Below are positions 7,603 through 16,023 of a stretch of DNA of 37,146 bases, one piece after another. The stretch is from Planctomycetota bacterium (lineage in GTDB: Bacteria > Planctomycetota > Phycisphaerae > Sedimentisphaerales > Anaerobacaceae). Positions within the stretch are counted from its first letter, which is position 1; each line of letters begins with the position of its first letter. Under the pieces are notes generated by a model, which did not search any database, had not been told where the DNA came from, and saw nothing but the letters and a program-made list of their open reading frames with translations. Both the position numbers and the translations under genes were made by a program. Where the stretch lies: positions 1 to 37,146 of the forward strand of contig JACNGQ010000369.1 of NCBI GenBank assembly GCA_014384025.1, in the 5' to 3' direction.

Positions 7603-9621
7603 TTATTGACTCGGTATCGACAATTTCGGTGTAATTTCAAAAGTAGCACTGTCCAGGTCAATAGTAACCTTCGTTCCATCGGCGAACGTGGTCCGCTGTT
7701 TTCGATAGGACTCATCCAGAAACTCATGATTTGTCATTTCCGACAAGCCCGCTCGTTCATGCAATGCGGACATCGTACGCACGCGGACCAGTTCCTCTTC
7801 TCCGGGATTAAGCGAAAGGTAAGGAAGCCCCGCATTGGCCAGGCCATGTAGATATCCGAGGTCATTTTCAGGAATTCCCCATGCGCCTTTTCCCAGCGAC
7901 CAGGGCAGAAGTAGTGCATCATGATAGACGAGGTTGAAAAGCGGCACGGGTATTCCCATCGCCGGGCCGCGTCCGGGATTCGGCACCAAAGCGTAAGGGC
8001 CGTGATGAACAAGGTCAAGATGCGGAACAGCCCAATCGGCAGGCTCTTCAGAGCTTACAACCCCTCCGTTCGCTCGGATGAAATTCAGGCATTCACCGCG
8101 ATATTTCAGACAATCAATACGGCTGACAGGGTGCTCTGGATTGTAACATTCGTCAGGAGGCACAACGGCAAAAACATCAAGATAAGCCCCGCGCACTTTC
8201 ACTCCATGACTGAGAAGGGACAGGTAATTCTTTTTAACGTGCCCCAACGCCAGCGATGAGCACAGTATAGATTGATTGCCGCCGTACCAGGTACTGCCAT
8301 GAGGACGATTTCCTTTTCTATCGAGGATAGTATGGCGCTGGTCATAAGATTTTGCATCGAGATAATAGTCTCTGTATTGGTCGTGGATTGCAAAAACATA
8401 GTCTATCTGCTCACAGGTATCGGCAAGATTCTTCATGCCTTCCCAGCCGCCCGCATCGGGACTGGGAGGAATGATATCAGGATGCAGATTGTCATATCCC
8501 CGGAAACCCCATCCATCCAGATGAATATAGGCCTGCTTTATCCCTTTACCGGATAATTGGCGAAGCTGTTTGGCTCGCTCCTCGAAGCTGACCACTTGAT
8601 GGTTCTTAGCGGGGTCATCTTTATGATAATAGCTGGATTCCGGCTGGATGTGATACAGAATGCTGGTGTGCACTACTGGAGAGCCGACCAGTTTCCCAAC
8701 GAGAGGATTTCGGGCGATTTTCTCCTTCAAAGAAATAAAATGACCTGTCCGGCGAACATGCCGGCGGTATCGCTTGGCCAAATCAACATAGTTAGCGTTT
8801 TCAAAAAAACAGAGTCTGACACGTCGGGGATACGCCAGTTTCCCCAGAGAGTGAATCCATCGTAATTCTATTTTGGTTGGGCCTCCGGCTGGGTGTTCGA
8901 AACGACAGCCGCCGTCTTCCGGTGTTTCAAGCAAAACAAGCATTGCAGACTTGCTTTTTTGGTGACCCCACCACGGCATGTATAAGCCGCGCCCATAAGA
9001 GACAGTATCATACAGCCAGACCTTCTCAGCCCAATCCTTCGAAAGCAGCATGCCCTGCATAAAGGGAACCACTGTAAAATCAAAGCAATCGTCAGCCACG
9101 GCCTGAGGCCAGAAACATTCCAGAACTGTTGTGTTTTTCTCGGCGGCAATTAATTCACAAACAAGCTCTTCATCTTCTCCTTCGAGGCAGATAAAAAGCT
9201 GGATTTGTACATCTAACTTTCTATCTTGAGAGGCAAAGTCTTCCAAGCCAATTTTGACTCCGGTTTTGAAGCCCGTTTGGTATGACAAGATTTCTTTTTT
9301 ACCTGCATCAGCAAGGCGAAGTGATAACCGCTCCCCTGAATTCTCGACGATAAGGTCACCGGAAAATGATGGTATCATCGACCATCTCCGGCTCCCGGCA
9401 TAAACTGTCATTTGCAAATCAGAGGGATTTAGTTCTATTCGGTTTTTCAGCCCTTTAATAATCCATTTTTCTTCTTCCTGAACAACTTGAACTTTTGGAG
9501 CACCCCAACTGTCCTGCTGAGCCGCATATGTAGTCGAGCTTAATAGGAAAAACAGCATAGAAATACTGAATAATAGCCTGCTTAAAAAAGGGAGCGTTGT
9601 GTTCTGCTTTTTGCTTACCAT
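7603..9621 (-). CDS. Secreted DUF5696/GH101-GH129-like TIM-barrel glycosidase candidate
   Basis: The ATG at 9621 (GGAG 10 bases upstream) is preferred to one 8 codons earlier because the signal peptide follows it directly (residues about 14-33, ending TYAAQ). Residues about 40-300 are a beta-sandwich-like region. Residues about 300-600 look like a TIM barrel with HLDGWG (about 368-373), an acidic residue after a strand in RGAYLDVF (D482) and SSEEP (E525/E526), a layout seen in the DUF5696 and GH101/GH129-like families (alpha-N-acetylgalactosaminidase relatives). I infer retaining or related glycosidase chemistry; the substrate is unknown. It follows the GH99-CinA gene on the same strand with an 83-base gap and may be in one transcript with it. 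Confidence 0.7.
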   Translation of the reverse strand: MVSKKQNTTLPFLSRLLFSISMLFFLLSSTTYAAQQDSWGAPKVQVVQEEEKWIIKGLKNRIELNPSDLQMTVYAGSRRWSMIPSFSGDLIVENSGERLSLRLADAGKKEILSYQTGFKTGVKIGLEDFASQDRKLDVQIQLFICLEGEDEELVCELIAAEKNTTVLECFWPQAVADDCFDFTVVPFMQGMLLSKDWAEKVWLYDTVSYGRGLYMPWWGHQKSKSAMLVLLETPEDGGCRFEHPAGGPTKIELRWIHSLGKLAYPRRVRLCFFENANYVDLAKRYRRHVRRTGHFISLKEKIARNPLVGKLVGSPVVHTSILYHIQPESSYYHKDDPAKNHQVVSFEERAKQLRQLSGKGIKQAYIHLDGWGFRGYDNLHPDIIPPSPDAGGWEGMKNLADTCEQIDYVFAIHDQYRDYYLDAKSYDQRHTILDRKGNRPHGSTWYGGNQSILCSSLALGHVKKNYLSLLSHGVKVRGAYLDVFAVVPPDECYNPEHPVSRIDCLKYRGECLNFIRANGGVVSSEEPADWAVPHLDLVHHGPYALVPNPGRGPAMGIPVPLFNLVYHDALLLPWSLGKGAWGIPENDLGYLHGLANAGLPYLSLNPGEEELVRVRTMSALHERAGLSEMTNHEFLDESYRKQRTTFADGTKVTIDLDSATFEITPKLSIPSQ

Positions 9622-9704
9622 AAAACCATATCTCCAATATTCCAAATCAGCTTTTTATAAAAAACACAATATCTTAACAGAAACGCATGTAAATCAATTA
9701 CTCT

Positions 9705-12047
9705 TTATCTGAGCAATCGTCGTAATTGGTCAAGCAATTGCGTGCCCAGCCTGGAACGTGCCAATTCGCCGGAACCGCTAAGGCGAACCTTTCGGCTTTC
9801 CATACGGCCATCAGATAATTTGAATGCGACATCTACATAGGCCGCACCATTTTCATCTCGCCAAGCCTCCCCGATTGCAATAGCCAATTGGCTATCGGCC
9901 ACATCGGCTGTTGCTCTTGCCAGTTGCTCAATCTGTTGGATGCCGGATGCACCGTCAGTCCGCTTATCACTTTGCACACCAAGCAGGCGACGCAGCTTCT
10001 CCATAGTCGGTGCAATATACGCCCCAACTAAAACCCGGTGTCCCCCGTCTGCCTCGCTCATTGCCGCGGCCAGACTGCCCCCGCTGCCTACTTCCGCCAG
10101 CGACAGTGTAGCGCTGCGTGCTTCGAGCATTTGAATCACACGCTCCTCCAGCGATGTCTCATCGTCCGCATAGGCATTATCACCAAGATGCTCCAGAATC
10201 TTCTGTTTCGACTCCTGTAGCCGTTCTCTATCCTGTGCTGTATCGTTGCCAAGCGAAAAGGTAAAGTCCACTCGACTGCCCTCGAACTGCGAAGAAACTA
10301 TAATGTCGGATGCCAGCGGTACATGATCTTTTAACGTCTGGGCGATCTGGGACTGACCAAGACCCACAAACCGTAGTGTTATTGAACTCCCGGGCAGTCG
10401 TGTTCCAAAACGCTGCTTGAGATACGGCACAAGTTCATCGCTGACCATGGCCTGCAATTCACGAGGCGGGCCAGGCAGCGCTGCGATAACAGACTTTGTT
10501 GATTCGAAAACCAGCCCAAGGGCTGTTCCGTTGGAATTTTTTAGATATGTGCCCTGCGTTGGCACCTGGGTTTGCCGTCGCAGGTTCGCCCGAAGCTGAG
10601 AAGGTGATACACGGAAACGCTGCGCCATCTTCTGCAGCACATCCGGGTCTTCTTTTAATGTGATTGCCGTAAATTCACTGAGCGCCTCACGGGTGATGTC
10701 ATTCTCGGTTGGACCGAGGCCGCCCGTAACAATAACCAGGGCCGCTTTGTCTGTTGCATAGCGAAGCGCCTCTTTGAGGTCGGCCTGTTTGTCATCGACA
10801 CTCATCGAGCCGACACATTCCAGGCCTAACGGACGGAGGGTCCGTGTGAGAAAGTAGGTATGACCATCCGGATAGACGCCCGACAGCAGCTCCCCGCCGG
10901 TAACTATAATCATGTATTTCGTGGGCTGACCGGTTGAGGACTTAACGAACCGGCTAATCCAGTAACTCGTACGATCCAGATAGTACTCGGGGTAATGAGG
11001 CTCATAGTCGAGATATTTGAAATCCGGAATCTTCTTGGGAACTGCCGGTTCGATCTGGCTACCCTCATGCCATTCGTTAAAACTGGTGATACTGACGACT
11101 TGCGGACGGACAGCTATGGCGGCGGCAAATTCACGGTCGTAATAAGCGCCGTTCAGGCGGTCCCGGGTATTGACATTGTTCCACGGCCGAATACGCAGGT
11201 CAATGTATCCCGGCCCGACAGATGGAATAAACAGCTTGTTGTTTTGCCCTGCCCATTCTGCAAGCACAGGCCAGTTTTCGATAGTGGAGCCGTAAGTGAA
11301 ACCGTCGGTTGCGAAATAGGTATAATAGCCGTCGAAGTTTCCTTCGGTCATAAAGGCCTGTTCGTTTTCTTTCACCCACAGGCCGATGACTACGGAATCG
11401 TATTTTGTGTTTCGTATAGTCTGGCCGCCATCAGGTGAAAGTATTGTCTTCCACTGTTTAGCCGGTGTGAGATAGGAGTCATAAACATAGAACATTGGAC
11501 GCGGATTTTCTTTTCCATAGCGATAGAAAGCTGTGTGCGAGCCGTACTTATCGATAATATAGACAATTGCGTCACGAGTAGTCTTTGCATTCCGCCCTGG
11601 AAATGGCTCGATATGAAAACACACCTTGATATCATGATTCGCGGCAGCATCGAGCAGCCGCGGAACAGCCTTGTCCGTATATGAGTCTTTGCCCCACCAG
11701 GATGAGATGATTACACCCACCTGCGCCCGGCGAAGCATTTGCATGTGAGCATTCAGGTCATCACCACTGTTGGAGCTGTAACAGCCGAGTTTCGGATAGA
11801 AATCAGCGCCGATGTCATCTCCGCCCGGATAGTTTTTGGGTGCGCCCTTTTTTACAGATTGCTGATGGTTCCAGTGCTCGTAGTAATTGTCGGTCTGGGG
11901 ATTTCCGTACCAGGGATAGTAAAAGGTATGAATATTATAGTTTGGCTGTGGTTCACCTGCCCAAATCCCGGCTTGTTGGGGGCCGAAACAAATGCTCAAG
12001 GCAATTGCAAGCGATATTGCCAGTCGAATCTTTGCTTGTTGCTCCAT
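9705..12047 (-). CDS. Secreted GH99 endo-alpha-mannosidase-like domain fused to a CinA-like protein
   Basis: Two start codons abut (GTG 12050, ATG 12047) behind AAGGAG; I take the ATG. Residues 1-31 form a signal peptide. Residues about 38-367 are a complete GH99 domain: YYPWYGNP (43-50), SSWWG, FHIEPF (E147), YGSHTAFYRY, IPSVGPGYID, and SFNEWHEG (E325, E328), resembling eukaryotic MANEA proteins as I remember them. GH99 enzymes cleave internal alpha-mannosidic bonds. Residues about 379-545 are a MoCF/CinA N-terminal domain (GGELLSG, TGGLGPTENDITRE, ALPGPPREL). Residues about 635-778 match the CinA C-terminal amidase fold, but the usual AESCTGG is AEVGSGG and the YSN element is gone, so amidase activity is doubtful. 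No ribosome site precedes the internal Met at 10913, so this appears to be a genuine fusion. Exporting a CinA-like domain is odd because CinA is normally cytoplasmic. Confidence 0.9.
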   Translation of the reverse strand: MEQQAKIRLAISLAIALSICFGPQQAGIWAGEPQPNYNIHTFYYPWYGNPQTDNYYEHWNHQQSVKKGAPKNYPGGDDIGADFYPKLGCYSSNSGDDLNAHMQMLRRAQVGVIISSWWGKDSYTDKAVPRLLDAAANHDIKVCFHIEPFPGRNAKTTRDAIVYIIDKYGSHTAFYRYGKENPRPMFYVYDSYLTPAKQWKTILSPDGGQTIRNTKYDSVVIGLWVKENEQAFMTEGNFDGYYTYFATDGFTYGSTIENWPVLAEWAGQNNKLFIPSVGPGYIDLRIRPWNNVNTRDRLNGAYYDREFAAAIAVRPQVVSITSFNEWHEGSQIEPAVPKKIPDFKYLDYEPHYPEYYLDRTSYWISRFVKSSTGQPTKYMIIVTGGELLSGVYPDGHTYFLTRTLRPLGLECVGSMSVDDKQADLKEALRYATDKAALVIVTGGLGPTENDITREALSEFTAITLKEDPDVLQKMAQRFRVSPSQLRANLRRQTQVPTQGTYLKNSNGTALGLVFESTKSVIAALPGPPRELQAMVSDELVPYLKQRFGTRLPGSSITLRFVGLGQSQIAQTLKDHVPLASDIIVSSQFEGSRVDFTFSLGNDTAQDRERLQESKQKILEHLGDNAYADDETSLEERVIQMLEARSATLSLAEVGSGGSLAAAMSEADGGHRVLVGAYIAPTMEKLRRLLGVQSDKRTDGASGIQQIEQLARATADVADSQLAIAIGEAWRDENGAAYVDVAFKLSDGRMESRKVRLSGSGELARSRLGTQLLDQLRRLLR

Positions 12048-12387
12048 CACGCTTTAGCTCCTTGATTCGTTGTTGAAATTGCTGAATTCTGCTTTGGTTA
12101 TTCTACACTATTTTATCGCTGTGTCCATGAGCAACCTCAGTCATGGAGTAATGTTTAAGTGAAACGGGGTTTACACGCTTGCCAGAGAATATAAATTAGC
12201 TTTTGCTAATATTTCAGTGGAAATTTTTATAAAATCGCAATAAATTCGGATGTTGAATCGTCTTTTTTTATAAGGACAAGGTCTGTATATATTAAAAAGA
12301 CAGACAAGGACGAGCTCACATTGGTATTCTATTGCCGGAGGTGAGGTTTATTGTTAGCTTCTCACCAGAAAACAAAAGGAGTTTACC
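12048..12387. other. Intergenic region between divergent GH99-CinA and PQQ-propeller genes
   Basis: This 340-base AT-rich spacer must hold promoters for both divergent genes, but I see no convincing -35/-10 pair. A T-run near 12264-12271 is followed by TATAAG and a TATATATT tract (12286-12293). No repeat, RNA or open frame is supported. Confidence 0.4.
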
Positions 12388-13722
12388 TTGAAGAAATTAA
12401 ATTTGTCGAAGACCTTGCTGGCGCTCTGTGTAATTTTTATTTACTCAGACCATCTTGAAGCGCACAATTGGCCCGGCTTCAGAGGCGACGGGCAGGGCAT
12501 CTCATCTGAGACGAACCTGCCCCTGAAATGGAGTGAGGATGAGGGCATAAAGTGGAAGACCCCCATACCCGGCGCCGGCCACTCTTCACCAATTATCTGG
12601 GAAAACCGCGTCTTTGTCACAACCGCCGTCGCAGATGATCCAAACGTACAAACATTTCGAGGCGGCATGTATCTCGGAGGCGACCGCAAAAAACCCGACG
12701 ATTCGGAATATACATTTAATGTAATCTGCCTCGATGCCGAGAACGGAAACATCCTGTGGGACAAGGCCGTCACGAAGCAGCGACCAAGGACGCCACGCCA
12801 TACGAAGAACACCTATGCCTCAGAAACACCTGTAACAGACGGCAAGTACGTCTTTGCCTCATTTGGTTCGGCGGGACTGTATTGCGTGGATTTTGGCGGC
12901 AGCCTGATATGGCAACGAGACCTCGGGCTTATGCCCAGGCGAGCCGGCTGGGGTACAAGCTCCTCACCGGTCGTATTCAAGAATGCTGTCATTGTCAATT
13001 GCGACAGTGACGAGGAATCCTATATTACAGCACTCGACAAAACCACCGGTGAACCTCTCTGGCGTACAGAGCGGAATGAAAAAGCATCCTGGTCAACTCC
13101 CTTTTTGTTTCAGTCCGGTAACCGCACAATCGTTGTCACCAACGCCATGCGGCGCATGCGGGGTTATAATGCCTCCACGGGAAAGCTCCTGTGGGAGTGC
13201 GAGGGTGGCTCGATGATAACAGTTCCATCTCCTGTCGCCACCCGGGGACTGGTGTTTATCTCATCCGGACATAACTTATTCAGGAAACAGCCAATCGTTG
13301 CTGTCCGCCCTGATGCCTCGGGCGATATCACCCCGGATAAAGGGCAATCTTCGAGTCAGGGGGTCGCTTGGATGCATCCCACGGGCGGCCCATACATAAC
13401 ATCGCCGATTGCTTTCGCAGACTATCTCTACATACCCCTGGATAAGGGTTCTTTGACCTGCTACGATGCCCTGACGGGCGAAAAAGTGTACGAAAAGCAA
13501 AAACTCGGCGACCGCAACACGATCACAGCTTCACCGATTGCGGGAGATGGCAGGATTTATATCCAGACTGAAGATGGTGAGTGTTACATCATCAAACCGG
13601 GCCCGGAATTCGAAATCCTCGCTGTAAACAAGCTCGATGAGGTCTTCTGTGCTTCACCGGCAGTATCAACAGGCAGGCTCTTTCTTCGTGGTCGTAAAAA
13701 CCTCTATTGTATTGGAAAATAA
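12388..13722 (+). CDS. Secreted PQQ-like beta-propeller protein (TTG start)
   Basis: Translation appears to start at TTG 12388, 6 bases after AAAGGAG; no ATG is better placed. A signal peptide (residues 1-25) is followed by WPGFRGDGQGISSE, the hallmark N-terminus of planctomycete outer PQQ-like proteins. About seven blades follow, with repeated motifs such as LDAENGNILWDK, LDKTTGEPLWRT and YNASTGKLLWEC, each a WD/PQQ-type strand. No PQQ-dehydrogenase catalytic signature or cytochrome domain is present, so it is more likely a binding or scaffold propeller (BamB-like fold) than an alcohol dehydrogenase. A paralogue lies 137 bases downstream on the same strand, making a probable operon. Function unknown. 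Confidence 0.85.
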   Translation: MKKLNLSKTLLALCVIFIYSDHLEAHNWPGFRGDGQGISSETNLPLKWSEDEGIKWKTPIPGAGHSSPIIWENRVFVTTAVADDPNVQTFRGGMYLGGDRKKPDDSEYTFNVICLDAENGNILWDKAVTKQRPRTPRHTKNTYASETPVTDGKYVFASFGSAGLYCVDFGGSLIWQRDLGLMPRRAGWGTSSSPVVFKNAVIVNCDSDEESYITALDKTTGEPLWRTERNEKASWSTPFLFQSGNRTIVVTNAMRRMRGYNASTGKLLWECEGGSMITVPSPVATRGLVFISSGHNLFRKQPIVAVRPDASGDITPDKGQSSSQGVAWMHPTGGPYITSPIAFADYLYIPLDKGSLTCYDALTGEKVYEKQKLGDRNTITASPIAGDGRIYIQTEDGECYIIKPGPEFEILAVNKLDEVFCASPAVSTGRLFLRGRKNLYCIGK

Positions 13723-13859
13723 TGATTTTATGATAATGGTTTCCGGGCCATTGACAACCGGAGTGTATTAGAGTGTAATAAGCGAATCCGCGGCGATACT
13801 CTGTTGCCGTGAGTGCAACTCGGTGCGGGTTTCGAAGCAAGAATTGAAAGGAGATCACT

Positions 13860-15089
13860 ATGAAAAAAACAAATCAATTGAGTGCGGTTATGGTCTGTAT
13901 AATCCTGATGTGCGCAAGCTGCCTGTTCGCACAGGATTGGCCTCAATGGCGCGGGCTCAACCGGGATGGCAAGGCCGGCGGATTCAAGGCTCCCGGCCAA
14001 TGGCCGAGCGAGCTGACGCAGAAGTGGAAAAAGACAGTAGGCTTGGGCGATGCGACCCCTGCCCTGGTGGGCAACAAACTCTATGTATTCACCCGGCAGG
14101 GCGATGAAGAGGTTACTTTATGCCTTAATGCAGACAGCAGCGATGAAATATGGATTGATAAATACACCGCTCAAGCCGTAACCGGAGCAGCTTCCCGTCA
14201 TCCCGGGCCGAGAAGCTCGCCCACGGTGGCAAATGGAAAGGTCCTGACAATAGGCGTTGGCGGAGTATTGTCCTGCCTGGATGCCTCCAGTGGTAAAGTC
14301 CTCTGGCGTAAAGATCCCTTCCCCAAGAAAGTGCCCAGATTCTTCACGTCTATGTCTCCCATCGTCGTTGATGGAATGGCCATAGCTCAGCTTGGCGCTC
14401 AGGGCGGCGGTGCGATTATTGCATACGACCTGGCCACCGGAAACGAAAAGTGGCGATGGTCAGAAGAAGGCCCTGACTACGGCTCGCCCGTCATACTGAC
14501 AGTAGCCGGAACAAAGCAGATCGTCACACCGACCGAAAAAAGCATCGTGGGAATTGATGTAGCAGATGGCAAACTCCTATGGCAAATTCCGTCCGTACCA
14601 CCGGGGAGGGCTTATAACGCCGCCACCCCGATAGTGGATGGCCAAACTGTGATTTATGCCGCAAAGGGACGCGGAACAAAGGCAATAAAAATCGGAAAGC
14701 AGGGAGATGCCTTTATTACCAAAGAGCTTTGGAGCAATCCGGAACTTGGCACGCAGTACAATACACCCGTGCTTAAGGACGGTTTGCTCTTTGGTCTGTC
14801 CGACGGCGGCAATCTCTTCTGTATCAACGCCGAGAACGGCAAGACAGCCTGGACAGATGGAACACAGCACGACCGCGGCGGCTTCACCTCAATTGTCGAT
14901 GCCGGCTCTTGTCTTATGGCACTGCCCAGCAGCTCCGAGCTGATTGTTTATAAACCGAGTAAAAATCAATACGAGGAGCTGGCCAAAATAAAAGTGGCTG
15001 ATACACCGATTTATTCACACCCGGTAATTGCAGGTAACAGAATATTCATCAAGGACCAGGAGTCGGTTGCGTTATTAATGATTCAGTAA
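13860..15089 (+). CDS. Secreted PQQ-like beta-propeller protein, second copy
   Basis: The ATG has AAAGGAG 7 bases upstream. Residues 1-24 form a signal peptide ending FAQ; the cysteines near its end do not make a good lipobox. The mature N-terminus DWPQWRGLNRDGKAGG matches the same family as the preceding gene. Blades carry LDASSGKVLWRK, YDLATGNEKWRW, IDVADGKLLWQI and INAENGKTAWTD. At 409 residues it is a typical single propeller. The two copies are diverged, not a recent duplication. Without catalytic motifs I infer a structural or substrate-sensing role outside the cytoplasmic membrane. Confidence 0.85.
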   Translation: MKKTNQLSAVMVCIILMCASCLFAQDWPQWRGLNRDGKAGGFKAPGQWPSELTQKWKKTVGLGDATPALVGNKLYVFTRQGDEEVTLCLNADSSDEIWIDKYTAQAVTGAASRHPGPRSSPTVANGKVLTIGVGGVLSCLDASSGKVLWRKDPFPKKVPRFFTSMSPIVVDGMAIAQLGAQGGGAIIAYDLATGNEKWRWSEEGPDYGSPVILTVAGTKQIVTPTEKSIVGIDVADGKLLWQIPSVPPGRAYNAATPIVDGQTVIYAAKGRGTKAIKIGKQGDAFITKELWSNPELGTQYNTPVLKDGLLFGLSDGGNLFCINAENGKTAWTDGTQHDRGGFTSIVDAGSCLMALPSSSELIVYKPSKNQYEELAKIKVADTPIYSHPVIAGNRIFIKDQESVALLMIQ

Positions 15090-15491
15090 GCCTGATGGAA
15101 GAATTTTTCCAATAAAACGAGATAATTGAGTGTTCTAAGGTTTTTTCAGGCCGGCAAGCGAAAAGTATGGCAGATGTTGGACGATTCGCCCTCGTCTTAC
15201 ACACATAAATACCTCTAAATACTGCTTTTACGAAATTTCTATGCCCGCACCTTGGCCCTGGCAAACGTCAATTCGGTGGCAGATATCGGACTGCTCCACA
15301 GCTCAACCGCGGGCAAATCAAACATTGCTTATAGACAGTTTTTGAACCTTTGTGAGAAAAGTTACAATTATTGGCACTTTTTTAGTATAATTATGCACAG
15401 CGAAATAAAGTGGTTTAATGTCGATTCTTTATTTAACTGTAATATTTCACTTGTGCGGTTTTGAATATCTTTTGAAAGGAACAAAACCCCG
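15090..15491. other. Intergenic region upstream of the sigma factor gene
   Basis: This 402-base spacer carries a weak hairpin soon after the propeller stop (TGGAA...TTCCA near 15095-15112) and the candidate sigma70 promoter described separately at 15362-15391. The last 130 bases are AT-rich. No gene or RNA is supported. Confidence 0.45.
15362..15391 (+). promoter_or_regulatory. Candidate promoter of the ECF sigma/anti-sigma operon
   Basis: TTACAA (15362-15367) and TATAAT (15386-15391) are 18 bases apart. The predicted start lies about 95 bases before the sigma-factor ATG. The housekeeping-type match suggests basal expression; an autoregulated ECF promoter may also exist but is not recognisable. 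Confidence 0.45.
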
Positions 15492-16019
15492 ATGGTGTTA
15501 ACAGAAACAAGTATGTGCCAAAAAAATGTAGGGACAGCAACCGAGGTTTTTGCCGAATACAGAGATTTTATTCATATGGTGATCTATTCCCAGGTTAAGA
15601 ATAAATCTCATGCAGATGATATATTCCAGAATTTCTTTCTTTCGCTTGTTTCTAAACCAATACCCCGGAATGTCAAAAATATCAAAAGCTATCTCTATAG
15701 AGCTATATGTAACGATATTGTAGATACTCAACGTCAGGTAGAAAGATATAATGCACAAATTCATAAATATCAAGAAAGATGTAATTTTTCAATCAACAAA
15801 ACCGAGCCGGAAAACGCCTTAATTAAAGATGAGCAGATGAATAAGATGTTCGGTCTTATTAAAGGGCGATTAACGAGCAGTCAATCTCAGGCGATCGCTT
15901 TACGGTATGGGACTAACCATACTATAGAGGAAGTCGCTGAGAAAATGGGTGTAAAGTGTAAGTCTGTCAGCAGGTATATCTGCACAGGGCTCAGAAGAAT
16001 GCGTCAATCTTTTAAGTGA
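15492..16019 (+). CDS. ECF-type RNA polymerase sigma factor
   Basis: The product is a 175-residue sigma70-family protein with region 2 at about 18-85 (VFAEYRDFIHM, HADDIFQNFF, IKSYLYRAICNDIVDTQR) and region 4 at about 125-173 (LTSSQSQAIALRYG, TIEEVAEKMGVKCKSVSRYI helix-turn-helix, LRRMRQ). The order and length fit ECF sigma factors. AAAGGA lies 11 bases before the ATG; the next Met, 7 codons in, is an alternative start. The anti-sigma gene follows 4 bases after the stop codon, the standard arrangement for an ECF factor held by a membrane anti-sigma factor. Targets are unknown; the adjacent C39 and pseudopilin genes are candidates by position only. Confidence 0.92.
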   Translation: MVLTETSMCQKNVGTATEVFAEYRDFIHMVIYSQVKNKSHADDIFQNFFLSLVSKPIPRNVKNIKSYLYRAICNDIVDTQRQVERYNAQIHKYQERCNFSINKTEPENALIKDEQMNKMFGLIKGRLTSSQSQAIALRYGTNHTIEEVAEKMGVKCKSVSRYICTGLRRMRQSFK

Positions 16020-16023
16020 GGCT

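Noticed and set aside
10911-10930. Separate start for a stand-alone CinA gene
   Set aside because: No ribosome site precedes the internal Met and the frame is continuous with the GH99 domain.
13908-13932. Lipobox in the second PQQ-propeller signal peptide
   Set aside because: The residues before the cysteine (CAS-C) do not fit the L-(A/S/T)-(G/A)-C pattern; cleavage after FA is more likely.
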